Numbered from the stretch's first letter, positions 1-21,085 are shown. The stretch: 64,000 nt of DNA from Leptasterias polaris (GCA_037783415.1 JAZGTN010000008.1:186001-250000), one strand, 5' to 3'. Made by a program: numbers and translations. The notes: generated by a model not told the origin, from the sequence alone.

Positions 1-2
1 TA

Positions 3-3000
3 ACTCCGACTGGTGAAGCCGCAACAACCCAGCCCAATAATGAGAACACCATCCCCAGCCAATCACTGCAATCAATACCGCTCTCCAACCAATCACATTA
101 TCTGTCTGATCAAGGTGCTGGTCGTGTGACCTACTCACTAGCCAATCAGAAACCACAAGAGGTAGCCAGTTCTACAACAACATCAAATACGGGTAGGATA
201 AATGTATTCAATTTTCAAAATTTACCACAGGGAAAACTGACTGGGTAATTATAAATCAACTTTGAGGTGAGCAACAAAAAGTTTACCAGAGTGTGTTTTG
301 AACCTGCGACCTCTGGGTTCACGTACCAGCTCTACCAACTGAGCATCTAGCCATAATGTTGCCCGTCTCCTCATTTTGTCAATACCTTAGTTCCGGGTCA
401 CCAGTTGGAAGCGTATTGTGGGTCACTGTACCTTCTGACTTGCACCACTGAAGAAACATATTGACAAAATAGGGAGACCGCCAATATAGGGGTAGTTAGC
501 TCAGGGGATAGAGCTTGTAGGCCAATCTGGAGGTCGCTTTAGTAAAGTTTTCTTTGTTCACCCCAAAAATGATTCAAATATGCCTGAATCTCTATCCAAA
601 TGGTCGTACCACTCGCCATTTGTTTTATATGTGTACACAAATTTTAAGTCGTACATGTAGATTCTAAATTTTTGTTTGTTGCCCAAAATTAAACAACAAT
701 TAGTTTGAAATTGTAGGTGAGACAAGAGTGTTTATGGTTCTGAAACGGATCATTATGTTTTCTGTTGAATCCTATCTAGTGCTTTCCAATCTCTCAGGTC
801 AGTTAACCAGCTTCAGTATTCAACCACCAGTCACCAGTGCATCCACTGGTACCCACCACCAACTGGACCTCGCCCCATCCATTACCTCATCAGCAATAGT
901 ACCGTCTACCGACCAAGTCGTTACGCTACCAGTGTTTCTTAACGCCTCAGGACAGTATCAGATCATGCAACAGTCGGTGCCCAGCTCCCAGAACCTTGTG
1001 AATTCCCAAGTAGGGTTCCAAGGAGGAGCGCTCTTTGTGACGCCGGACGGGAGGGTCTTAGGCTCCCCCAATGTGGCAGTACAGAGTGGACAACAACCGC
1101 AGACAAATAGCTTAGCGCAAAGAGACCCTCACCGACAAAGCGATGCCACACTAGGAGTTGATGACCCATGCCCGGTTCACGGCCGGAGGGAAAGACTCAA
1201 TGCACTGCCAGCGAGTGCAGTACAAACCGTCACGGCATCACAAGCTGGTAACCCAAACACATCCACAGCACCATCCTCCTCTTTATTGACCCAAGTAAAC
1301 GGTACCCAGATTGTCCGAGATCAGACTGAGGTTGTACAGCTACTTGCCACAATGGTTGATTCTGACGTGGGCTCCTTATTTGCCACTTCACCGGAAAGAT
1401 CTTTCTCCAGAAGTAGTTCCCCATCGACGTCGACGCATTCCTTCCATGGGATAGGGTCGAAGCAAAAGAAAATTTGTTCGTCTGAAAATAGCGTTGACGC
1501 ATCCCAGGATGCTAACCAGAACAGTCTCCATGCGGGGGCCTCACTTGTCCAACAGGTCAGCATGACACCTGTGGAAGCCAGTGTCCCTACAACAAAATCA
1601 CCCCCGGGAATTGCTTTGAAACCTCGGAAACAAATTCAGTTCAAAGGGCCGGTGTTGACTCGCACCCTTGACGTCGGTGGGACACCTGAAGTCCAGTCAA
1701 GAGCAAGGAAACCTCATAAAGGAAGGGGCAATGATAATGCTGATGGAAAATCCAGCGCATCAAAGAGTAAGTCCAGAGGTAACAGCATGAACAGTTTGGG
1801 AAAAATGAAAAGTAAATCTCCAGATTCGTTGCATAAGCAAAAGCCCTCTTCATCATTGACGTCGAAACCAGCCACTCAGCTTGCCACTCAGCTTGCCACA
1901 TATAATAAACTAGTGCCTGATGTTGTCAAGCATCATAGATCAGCCTCTGTTGAGGTGCCTGATGACATGTCAACAGAGGTGAACATTGCAGCCCAGATGT
2001 TAGTGTGTCTCTCAAACAGTCCGCCTTCATTACGTCAATCCCCGTACAGACAGCAGAGACTGCGTAGCACTACCTCCAACAGCTCCCCTGCAAAGAGTCC
2101 TTCCAGAGACTGGGTGATGGAACTCCGGAAGGAGATCGGATTATCTCCAAACAGCAGACGTCTCCAACGGACGGATACGGAAGCAACGACTCAGGAATCC
2201 CAAAAGGATACAAAAAGCAGCAAGCGGAAATCCAGAACACCTCGTAAGCAAGCGAACACAATGACAGAAACCGTTGTGGTGACCCTGCAGACGAAGTCCA
2301 AAACACCGGCTGTCGTGCAAACCAGAGCTGCTGTGCAAAAAGCCAAGAGTCCTAGAAAAGTCGCCGAAGATCCCGTCACCACGAGGAAGTCCTCTCGGAA
2401 GAGCTCCAGGAAACCTGATGCAGGAGATGAAGATGATGCGGAAAGCGGAACAGCTGAGGAGGGAGATAAGATGATGGAGGAGTCAGGAAGGAAAGAGAAC
2501 AGAGGTCAAAAGAGGAACAGAGAAGGAAATACCAAAGATGAGGTTTGTCAAGTCCATTTCAATTAATAATTTAAGATAGAATGGTACACGATTGAACAAA
2601 TGTGACGCTCCATGCCAAAACCTGGCCCTTCCTGCCCAAACTCAACACTGGCTTTGCTCATCAAATAGATGAAAATAAGAGCTTTGTCTCCTGACGATGA
2701 CTAGAGCAAGCTAGTCGAAACGTTGAGACCAATTTAAGAACTCACTCCGCAGCAGTGAAGTTAATAACGAGAAGTCCCCTCGATCCACTAAGCGAAAGTA
2801 GTAGTCCCGGCCAATTTCCTACCTTCCGCCCAGGTAGTAGTTAATAAGCAGGACAGTTCTTTTCAGAACTAAGAAGTCTCAGAAAAACCGAACAATCTAC
2901 TCCTTGGGGAATAAATAGCAAGACATTTTCTCAAAGAACAAAATCTACCTACTTGGCTAGATATACACATGGTGTTACCGCAAACCAAATATACAGCTTT

Positions 3001-6000
3001 CAAATTACATCATGAGGCATGTTGTGGCTGAGCTGTTTAGTGCATCGGACTCAAGTTCTGATGGCTATATCATCAGGGTGTGAGTTTGAATTCCAGCCAT
3101 GAAACTTGTATCCTTGAGCAAGATACTAAACTGTATTTGCTTATCTTCACCAAAGAGGTAAATGGGTACCTGTGAGGGCAGAGATGGTTCTTGTGATTGG
3201 TTTAGCTTGGTTTGCTACATACGTGGCAGCACAGGCTGTATACTCCCCAGGGAGTTGAGGTGGTTTAAGGGATGAAATGAATGGCCCAGTGACTAGGGGT
3301 AATAATGTTGGAGCGCCATGAGTGTCACCAAGTGACAGATTTGAGAACTATATAAGAAGACACTATCATTGTTATTTTGTAGAGCCTGTAAGGCAAGTAT
3401 TTCTCAATATATAGAATATTTAAAGGGAAGGTCAGCCTACAGCAGCTTTCGATAGTAGAAAGCATTTTGAGAAACATTTCATTTTGAAGTAATGTGGTTA
3501 TGTAAAATTTACTATTTTATGCCCCAAAATTTGAATCTGAGAAACGTTTCTGTCGGAATTATTTCTCAGATTGTGTATTCCTATTTGATATTATTCTTCC
3601 TGCATGGACATATTCGCCCCGGTTTTTCGGTGATGTCTCAAGAACGTGACCACCTTTTAAAATGAAATTTTCACAAGTTAGTTTTATTGTATATATCTAC
3701 ATTTAGACGGGATTAAAGCAAAGGTTTACTTTGCCTTTTATAAATGAAGATACATGTAGCATGTCAGTATGGGAGACATTGGATAAAATCAATTCAAGGC
3801 ATGACCTTTACTTTGAACTGTTTGGTTGATTTGAAGTAGGTTTTTGGTACAAGCTGCTATGGTCTCTGATTCATAAGGCTTAAATTCATGTGGAACTTTG
3901 TCTGCAGACGTGAAATCTGTTTCCTTCCATCTGATAGATTACCAAGTTCTTCTTTTTTCTTGGTTTTTTTCCCAGAAAAACAAGAAACCAAAGACAACAA
4001 AGAGTGTGAGTATACAATTCATGAAACAATCCACAAATGACTTAGGTGGAGTTGAACCTACCCTCAAATACCTTTTTTTTAAACAATCCACAAATGACTT
4101 AGTGGGAGTTGAACCTACCCTCAAATACCTTTTTTTTAAACAATCCACAAATGACTTAGTGGGAGTTGAACCTACCCTCAAATACCTTTTTTTTAAACAA
4201 TCCACAAGTGACTCGATGAGAGTTGTCTTGTCTTGTCTTGTTTTGTCTTTACTGCACAAATCGCCGCCACTGGGCTATAAACGTGAAGACCCTCATTCAT
4301 GCATGCTCCTACTTAAAATTTTATATTTTCAAGGAGGGACTTAAAATTATAGGCGTCAGGGGCTGATTTAACTTGTGGTGGGAGTGAGTTCCAGATTGGT
4401 ATTGTTTTGGATACAAGGAGTAACGGTAGCAGTCTTTGTTTGATGAGATGGTGTTATAATTTAGAGTCTGATTTTGACGAGTTGTTGGTCTATCCCTTGG
4501 TTGCACCGAAGATTACTAATGCTGGATGGAGTTATGGAGTGAGTTTCTTTGTAAACTGTAGTAAGTCTAGCTATGTATGGTGCGGCGTCTTTGAAGTGTA
4601 TCCCATTTGAGGTCCTGTAGTTTGGGAGTTTGTAGTTAGGTCCCAAAGTTTGGGAGCAGCAGCTGAGAATGCTCTATCGCCATACGATATTGATGTTATG
4701 GCAGGTTTCAGGAGAAGTTTGCTACTAGATCTTAATGACCGGATCGGCTTATGGCTAATCAATAATTCGGTAATATAGTCAGGTGCCATAGTCAGGTGTC
4801 GTTGGAGGACATTGCAGTCACTTGGAGAGTCGATTGCACGGTAGAGGATGAGGTCGTCTGCAAACAATCTCACACTAGAGGTTACATGAGTTGGAAGATC
4901 ATTGATATAAGTTAAAAATAGGAGTAGACCCAACACTGTGCCCTGTGGGACACCGGAGATAACCAGAGAGCTGTCAGGCTAAGTGACAATAATCGTATGT
5001 TACCATAAGACGGACACAAATAATATCCACTTGACACAGATGTAAATTCAAACTGAATTCTTATTAAACAATTGGGTGGTATTTACAATATTTACAAATA
5101 ATCAGAATTGAAATTAATATGGTGGCTTCCTCAATTTGGGTTGGGGTTGTAACTCCAACACTAACAGAGGAACTTCTGGTGAATAATTTAGCTTAAATAA
5201 AATATATTTAGTAAGTGTTCTTCAATAAACTTTCGTTAGATTCCGTAGGTTTCTTCCTTGGAATTACATCAGACACATACTGACAGTCACTTTCTATTGA
5301 CCGTGAACTGGCGTACATAACTTACAATAGAATAGAATAATGCGCTGTTTCTTACGATTGTATGAATTTCTCAAGCCTTCAGGCAAACGTACACTAAATA
5401 AACATTCCTAATGCTGAAATGCTGCCGATTTGGCTTCAAGCGTTAAGTCGCAATAATTTAAATCAATATACTACATTATGTCGTTCAACCTTCCTCGGAA
5501 GACCTCCGTCTTGAGGGTGAACCTCGTCCAACGACTGACAACTGTCCCTGTCCCTGCCGTGGTCGTCTCTACGATCCGGTGAGAATTTTGGCACTGAGGG
5601 GTCGTCGTATCCAGGGGTTAAATGGTCATCTATAAATGAAATTAACCAAATCATCTAATACAAGGTTTTTCAAAACCAATGGACATCAATCACATACATC
5701 GTTATTGATAAACAATTTCATTACAACTTCATAAAATTTCGTTGGCGTTTCCATCACATCTGAACATTTAGGTTCTTGAGGGAGTTATCCCTATCACTGT
5801 TACTATAAGTAAAATGAACCAGATCATCTAACAGTTGAGTTATCAATTATAAACAGCGATAACTAATTTCGCAACTATATTTCGTACAATTCTAGACGTT
5901 TCTAATACTTCTGTGCATTTAGCATCTTGAGGGATTTGTCCCTACCATTCTAAAGCATACATTTTATCAAACAATTTTTAGTTTTAACTTTCGTACAACG

Positions 6001-8139
6001 TAATAAACTTACGGTAATTGGAGGGGAGATTGGCCTCAGGCTGCTGTTGCCGTAGAGATTGGTCAACATCTGACGTGGTTTTACCATAAGTGGCTCTCGG
6101 CCGTAACTTTGGTTGGCCGGCCCAATACCTATACGGTGGCTGTATCCACTCGCCTGTTGGGTATGGTTGGCAACCTACACTTCAGTTCGATCCTTCATCG
6201 AACTCATAAGGCACGTCCTCTCTCTCTCAAGCTCACATTGCTTTCTGACATTCCCAACTTATTTCCCCCCCTCCACATTAACTCTGTTTTACTCATTAAT
6301 GTGACCATGAACAAACACAAAAGCCTTAGCCTAAAAAGGGGTTACGAATTACCATGACCAAAGTTATGGGTGGCGCGCGAGTAACTATGCATAACTAAAA
6401 GTAGGTTAAACGGGGCGTTTCCTGCGCACTCGAATCTGGAGATATAGAAAGGTAATTGCGGGATCTCGCGAAAGAATATGTGAACTATTTGCAAACCGCC
6501 GGTTTGCGGAATTTAAAATATGTCAGATCAAAAGAAAAAGAACATTAATGAATTTTAAGGAATACCAATGAATTGACTCTGACAAGAGCTGAATGAAGAT
6601 TGCCCATCAATCACTACTTTTTGTTGTCGGTCAGTAAGAAAGCCTTCGATCCAATCTCTAGTGGAGCCCCTTATGCCAAGATGGTCTAATTTAGCTAGTA
6701 AACGCTGATGAGGCACCATATCAAAGGCCTTACTAAAGTCCATAATACAGAGGTCAACTTGTCTCCTTGCGTCGAGTATCTGGGCCAGATCATTGACAAG
6801 TCCAGCAAGCTGGGTGTCGCAGGAGCGTCCACTCCTAAAACCGTGCTGCCTGTCACATAGAAGTGAGAATCTATCTAGATGACTGATGATATTACTGTGT
6901 AAAATATGTTCTAGCTGCTTACAGTGCTATACTTGTAAGAGAAATCGGGCGGTAGTTGGAGGGCAAGGCCCTGTCCCCTTTCTTGAATATTGGTGTAACA
7001 TTAGCAGTAAGCCAGTCCTTTGGTAGAATACCAGTGTTTAATGACTTCTGATAAATCTTTTGTAAGATACATGTAGGAGCAACACTTGATGCACATTCTT
7101 TCAGAACACGAGCAGGAATATCGTCTGGTCCGGCTGCTTTGTGGGCCTGAAGATTTTTCAGTAATTTTTCTACCCCAGTAGTGGTTACGTGAATGTCTGG
7201 CATGCTAGGGATTTTACTATTGCCAATATCAGGAAGTGATGAAAGGTCTTCTTTCGTGAATACTGAGATAAATTGTTGATTGAGTGCCTCGGCTTTGTCT
7301 TTAGCACCCGACACAATCTTGCCCATTGAAGTTAAAGGGGAAACACCAAATACTTCCCTGCGAATCGCTTTCACATAATTCCAGAGAGGTTTGGTGTTTT
7401 CACTCTGGAGGCTTACACCAATATCATGTACATAATCACGATGAAGTTTCCTCAGTTGTTTGTCAACCTTCCGTCTCTGGTCTTTAAACTCATCCCATAA
7501 AGAAAAAACACCTGTTTGGCGTGCACGATTGTACAATCTGTGCTTTTTCCTGATACTTCTTTTGATGGAAGCATTGACCCATGGGAGACTAGACTTTAGA
7601 TGAGCTAGTTTTATGCGGGATATTGTTATCCATTGATTTTAAAATTGTATTTGTAAAGTTGGTCCACAACTCATCGACATTGGAGTTTTCATAAACATCA
7701 CCAGTCAGCCGGCTATTCAGGTCATTGAGATCCTTGGCTATTGCTGTAATGGGCTTTGGCATAAATGAAAATCTTATGTTTTGGTTTCTTGACTATCTTT
7801 GGTTTGATAGAGGCCTCTACTGTGACAAAATCATGATCACTAATACCTGCTTTTACATCAGTCCTACAAATGAATCCTGGGTTGTTAGTAAAGCACAAGT
7901 CAAGGATGCTCTGCTCCCTTGTTGGTTAACCCTACTTTCGACTGCCTTTTTAAAACAACCCACAAATGACTTAACTAGAGTTGAACCTACTTTCAACTTC
8001 CTTCATAATGTCCTTTAACGACAAATGTATTTAACTTTTTTGTTTATTTCCACAGGCAAAGAAGACAAAGCGATCCAAGAGTTTTCCATCAAACCTTGAC
8101 GTGGACAAGTTTTTATCAAGTCTTCAGTATGCAGAATGA
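3..8139 (+). CDS. NPAT: NPAT-like nuclear protein, 3' portion (partial at window start)
   Basis: Four exons join in frame: 3-192, 798-2542, 3976-4005 and 8056-8139 (stop TGA 8137-8139). All junctions are GT-AG and the phases match (1, 0, 0). They encode the last ~682 residues; upstream exons lie outside the window. The big exon is Ser/Thr/Gln/Lys-rich and looks disordered, with basic patches such as KSPRK and KSRTPRK that could act as nuclear signals. The C-terminus reads FPSNLDVDKFLSSLQYAE, which matches my memory of the conserved vertebrate NPAT tail (a DVDKFL.SL core). NPAT is the cyclin E/CDK2 substrate that activates histone genes in histone locus bodies. Identification rests mainly on the tail plus overall composition; the N-terminal LisH region is not visible. 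The tiny 30-nt exon 3976-4005 (KNKKPKTTKS) is supported by good splice sites and phase. The gene converges with YARS1. Confidence 0.82.
193..797 (+). other. NPAT intron with tRNA-derived SINE fragments
   Basis: The donor is at 193 and the acceptor AG at 796-797. The intron holds two tRNA-like repeat heads. One is on the minus strand at about 282-352, with a GCTCAGTTGGTAGAGC D-arm and a GGTTCAAA B-box. The other is on the plus strand at about 487-545 (TAGCTCAGGGGATAGAGC). The flank at 450-490 resembles 44355-44400, so both belong to one dispersed family. No other coding signal seen. Confidence 0.55.
2590..2990 (+). mobile_element. Penelope-like element terminal fragment with hammerhead-like motif
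   Basis: This is a non-coding fragment in the NPAT intron. It contains a core at 2686-2729: GTCTC, CTGACGA, a GACTAG/CTAGTC hairpin, GAAAC, GTTGAGAC. It also has an AGTTCTTTTCAGAACT hairpin near 2850 and ends with TGGTGTTACCGCAAACC near 2970-2988. The same end motif bounds the GIY-YIG fragment at 40330-41357, which ties this piece to the Penelope-like family. No ORF is left. Family assignment is by shared motifs only. Confidence 0.55.
3005..3365 (+). mobile_element. tRNA-derived SINE (degenerate)
   Basis: The head has a tRNA-like A-box (TGGCTGAGCTGT) and a B-box-like GAGTTTGAATTCC. A body starting 'cttgtatccttgagcaagatac' in sense follows. The tail ends in 'gagaactatataagaagacac', followed by AT-rich sequence. 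It matches the better-preserved copy at 31388. It sits in the NPAT intron in sense orientation. Confidence 0.6.
3435..3745 (+). repeat. Dispersed repeat, copy 1 (second copy at 51360-51690)
   Basis: The sequence from 'tttcgatagta' through 'cattttgagaaacatttca', 'aaaatttgaatctgagaaa' and 'cagattgtgtattcctat' recurs at 51390-51665 with moderate divergence. The two copies sit in introns of different genes (NPAT and DOP1). It has no coding capacity and no clear terminal repeats that I could define, so it is probably a non-autonomous transposon relic. Confidence 0.6.
4024..4240 (+). repeat. 57-bp tandem repeat (about 3.6 copies)
   Basis: Units start at 4024, 4081, 4138 and 4195 (exact 57-nt period), each opening AAACAATCCACAAATGACTT and closing with a T-run. 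Because 57 is a multiple of three and the unit has no stop in one frame on each strand, long open frames appear on both strands. They are repeat artefacts, not genes. A diverged single unit lies at about 7950-8012 in the same intron, suggesting an older dispersed sequence that expanded locally. Confidence 0.9.
4571..7925 (-). mobile_element. Non-LTR retrotransposon (jockey/CR1/L2-like LINE) remnant, split by a 1.6-kb insertion
   Basis: Reading on the minus strand from 7925 down: the end of an apurinic-type endonuclease domain with a SDHD motif (about 7835), then a linker, then reverse transcriptase. The RT shows HKAAGPDDIP, FKKGD and NYRPISLTS near 6945-7150, DFSKAFDMVPH near 6710-6743, then SGVPQGTVLG and LFADDLILYR near 4850-4950. 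The last part is a C-terminal tail with YGDRAFSAAAPKLW near 4640-4690. Several frameshifts and an internal deletion just after the ADD box show it is dead. The RT is interrupted at 4972-6584 by an unrelated element. It lies antisense in NPAT intron 3. Clade assignment is approximate. Confidence 0.85.
4972..6584. mobile_element. Probable solo LTR inserted in the LINE
   Basis: This 1613-bp insert begins TGTCAG and ends CTGACA, the TG...CA inverted termini typical of LTRs. It is flanked on both sides by AGAGC (4967-4971 and 6585-6589), a 5-bp target duplication. Removing it rejoins the host LINE RT frame across the SGVPQG motif region. It has no long ORF and no inverted repeats beyond the 6-bp termini, which favours a solo LTR over a DNA transposon. 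Its superfamily (Gypsy, BEL or other) is not determined. Confidence 0.72.
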
Positions 8140-8220
8140 AATTCAGTCTGCAGAATGAAATTCAATACGCAGATAGAAATTCATTGAATGCACAGAATGA
8201 AATTCAGTACAGAGAATGAA
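8125..8220 (+). repeat. 19-bp tandem repeat overlapping the NPAT stop codon
   Basis: Units of CAGTATGCAGAATGAAATT type start at 8125, 8144 and 8163 (19-nt spacing), with diverged continuations at 8182 and 8205. The first unit includes the codons for the last residues (QYAE) and the TGA stop. The others lie in the 3' UTR. Confidence 0.75.
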
Positions 8221-10596
8221 TTACCTCAAACCTGGTCCTTTTATCCAAAAATGAACATCTTTAAATAATATCCATTAAAAATATGTCGCTTGATCTTTTG
8301 CCAAACCGATGGTAAACATTTATTTCAATTCTAGATAATTATTTTCGTGTGTAAACTTTTTTGAACACTAAACCAAAAAAGCTTCGCAGATCAGTAGCAG
8401 TAATAGTTAAAAAAACCAACTAATTACTGTTTGAAGCAGGCATTATCTCAGGTTACCTTTTAGCCATGTACAAACAACTTGAATGTTATTATTTTGTACA
8501 TCGACAGGTGTAATGAAACTATTTTATTTTCCTGTTTTTCAAACTGCATCATCCGTCCAAATTCCTCCAGAGGGAAATTTCCAAATTTGTTGGTCTTTTG
8601 GCGAAAAATCTGTTGATGCATTTTAAACAGGAAAAATTTGTCTCTGCCCAGGCCTAATTAAAAAATAACAACTGGAGAAATTTAATGGGAAATTTGATGG
8701 TAGGTAAAAACTGAGGCCAACCAATTTCAATGATCGAGCTGTGAAGCTACTAGTTTATCTATCATTCAAAACCAGTGGACGATGTTGAATAATCAGACAG
8801 TATGAGGGTTAACTGTGCTCAGTTAAGATGCATTCTTCACATGATATTGTATTGCATGCTGCCATATCATTCCAAACCACAGTGAATTACATTGTGTCGA
8901 ATGATCGGACAGTAGGAGTAACGACTAGAATTGACACCCTTGGCTTGATTTACTCACTACCCTGACATACACTTGCCAAGCCAAGTACTGTGGGCTAGTC
9001 TATGGTCAAACTTGCTTCTGAGACACACAAGTTAGAATTGATGGGGTGCGTTAAATATGGACCGCCTTGCATACAGCGACTGTGCCACGCCTGCCATTTT
9101 GAGTCAACTTGTAAACGCTCTGCTGCCTATTAGCACTACTCTGTATAACACACAGGAACACCAACTCCCAGAGATTACTGTGATTACTGTGATGATGACG
9201 ACGTCAGGTGAATCGGGTCAGCTGAGGGTTAGTTGGAAGAACAAAGATAAGTGTAAGGTCTGATTATATGAAATATTGCAGGTTGACAGCAAGTCTTCAT
9301 CATACAATATCATCTTTTATCCATCATTCATAAATACCCAGGATAGTTTACCCATTCTGATTGGTTGAGAGGAGATCACGTTTCCATGTTTAAACATGGC
9401 AATATAAACAGCTTATGCGGGTGCTAATTCAATTATGCGTAACGTAATCTATACACATCAGTACTCGTAAAATGTATTGGCGTATGTTGAGCTTCGCATT
9501 ACAACAGGAATTAGAAATTGTAAGAAAATTTTACAGATTTTCCAACATTAAAACGCTTTTCAACAGCAAGGGCATTTATGACTCGCTCTTTCTTAAATGG
9601 CTGTTTAAGGGTCTAGGTCCTTTGTCTTACGGCCATGACCTGCGACTATTTAAGACCTCATTTCTACTCTGTTATTCTCTTTAATATTGGTAAGTTGTGA
9701 AGCAATTTCACAGTACCGTGGGATGCAAGCTCAAAGAATTACATACAGACGCATTTAGTTTCCTACTTTCCCAGACAGTTTATTTTTCAATGTGGGAATA
9801 AATATAATTTATATTTAAAGGTTTTGGGACCTTAAAACCACTTTATACCGATGCTCCTGAATGTATTTTTGTGCATTCTGTTTATTTTCTTACTACATTG
9901 TGAACAAACCAAAGCCTTGTTTTCCTTTGCGTTCGTTTCAAATAATAAAATATACTTGTAAGAAAGTTTAGTGTTGCGTTATTTTCCTGTATGTTTTACC
10001 ACATGAGGGGGTATGTGAACCAAATAATTATGTTTTTCTCCCATTGATTCATTTAATAAAACAACACAGGCACTTAGAATGAGATAATAATTGCAGTTTA
10101 AAGTGCCCCATGCGGTCAAATTCAGATAAATTGTTTCCTCTATTGTTGGCTTAAAGCCCCTCAATACCTGTCGAGCATGGTGGTCTTGTGAACAAAATAC
10201 CTGCTCTAGGCTGTGGGGTTCCTTGTATTTAATCCCCCAGGACTCGGTAAAGCACCGAGTATAGACCATGTAACCTTTGTTTACCAAAAGAGTAAACTTT
10301 TAGTACAAATAGTATCGATAGAAACCAAAGACACTTTATTCCCACGCTCCCCATACATAAACGGAGGGAGGGCGCATGTTCAGTAACTGGGTGAGAGTTC
10401 ATAATTACATGTACAGCGCCACAGGCTAGCTGTGATGACAACACTGCCCCTTTAATAGCACAACAATTTGCTCACTGGTAAACACATGAAAAACTTGGCT
10501 TTTAGCTTAACCTCTTTGTTATTAAACCCCGCCCCACATCAAGCAATATACATAATTTTTAAAAGATCTTTAAGAAGAATGAGTTAGGGAGTCAGT
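8221..10596. other. Intergenic region between convergent NPAT and YARS1
   Basis: There is no convincing gene. An ATTAAA near 8273 could serve NPAT polyadenylation. On the minus strand, AATAAA (TTTATT near 10336) could serve YARS1. The short ATGATGACGACGTCAGGTGAATCGGGTCA-like patch near 9190 resembles 63670-63700 at the far end of the window, so it is dispersed repeat material. The remaining small open frames lack recognisable domains. Confidence 0.5.
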
Positions 10597-20024
<9,428 letters not shown>

Positions 20025-20408
20025 GGTGATAGATCTACATCAAAACAAATGTTAGCATAAATAAAACATGTAAATTGGTAGGTGCAAACCGAAGAATGTA
20101 TACATATTCAAGCACACTTGACAAACAAGTTTTTCAATAATTTTGTTTAATTGGGGAAAAAGACAAAAGGAACACAACTGAAAGATTCAGGGCTTGAATG
20201 AATTGTGAGAAAATATCCACTACATTATTTACAAGACATAATTTTCTTGTCTTTTCTTGCTAAACGAAGAAAAGTATGTACAATGTAGGCCTATAACGGA
20301 GGCGTACATATAGAAATGCCTGTCATTAATGTTTTGGGTGCGTGATGTCGGGTCGATGTACGTGTCTGGGCGATCTTGGTGCATGATGGATCTTGGGACT
20401 TCACTTAC

Positions 20409-20455
20409 CTTTTTGATTGAAAGGTAAAATTTCCACCACAGTTTTGAATTATGAA
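20409..20455 (-). other. YARS1: Candidate YARS1 5'-UTR exon
   Basis: On the minus strand, sequence ending CAATCAAAAAG is followed by a strong donor GTAAGTGAAG (20399-20408). The matching acceptor is the TAG just upstream of ATCTATCACCATG (exon edge 20034). This would make a short non-coding first exon, with transcription starting near 20450 or above. It is inferred from splice signals alone. Confidence 0.45.
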
Positions 20456-20634
20456 GAGAAGGTCATTGGACTGATGGCAGCGGGATCAACAGATAGCTTC
20501 ATAATCAACTGATCTGGGGCAAGGATAGGAAGGCAGTCCAGCGTATTGGGGTGTATTGGGGCTACCATTTTACCAACATTCGACCAATTCAATTGCCTAA
20601 TGTTGATGTTATGCACATAGTCCAGGCCATGGGA

Positions 20635-20808
20635 CCTGGGGTGGATTTCACAAAGGATAGTCCTAACTTAGGACTAGTCCTAGGAGTTAGGACTAGTCCT
20701 AGACATAAGGATCAATGCTAGCTAAGATCGATCCTAAGATCAATTTCACAAAACTCGTCCTAACTCGAGATAAGACCAGTCCTAACTCTTTGTGAAATCC
20801 ACCCCAGG
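20635..20808. mobile_element. MITE with 21-bp terminal inverted repeats
   Basis: The left end, CCTGGGGTGGATTTCACAAA plus G (20635-20655), is the exact reverse complement of the right end (20788-20808). The interior is rich in repeated TAGGACTAGTCC blocks, themselves palindromic. At 174 bp it cannot code for protein. It lies between the divergent YARS1 and LSM10 starts. Confidence 0.88.
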
Positions 20809-20979
20809 GACTAGCGAGGACTTGGCCAGGGATGTCTAATTGCCATAATGCGATAGTCCCTGTCATGTCCCACTACTGCCCGGCCGGGTGGGGCACGTGT
20901 TTTTTGTACATCCCTGATCGCTTTAATTAATACTATGTAATACCTGAGCACCGGCATACAACCCTTAGGCCTTACCCTA

Positions 20980-21085
20980 TCTCGATTAAAAACACCAGAG
21001 CTCTGGTGTTTCTGATCAGCAGAGTGTGGATTCGAGTTCTGGTTGTCATGGCCAAGTGGATAACAATTAAGAATCTTATCAGCTC
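20980..21085 (+). mobile_element. tRNA-derived SINE head fragment
   Basis: It contains CCAGAGCTCTGGTGTTTCTGATCAGCAG followed by GTGTGGATTCGAGTTCTGGTTG, the B-box part of the SINE family seen complete at 31388 and 16395. It lacks the family's body. Confidence 0.5.

Noticed and set aside
728..797. NPAT-frame start at the ATG near 728-733
   Set aside because: The reading frame extends upstream of a good acceptor at 796-797, and exon 3-192 joins it in phase, so this Met is intronic.
4024..4240. CRISPR-like array
   Set aside because: The repeats are directly adjacent with no variable spacers and lie in a eukaryotic intron. The same holds for 47190-47597.
3898..4344. Open frame with 19-residue repeats as a separate gene
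   Set aside because: It is explained by a 57-bp tandem repeat; the antisense frame at 3939-4259 has the same cause. The only real coding part is the 30-nt NPAT exon 3976-4005.
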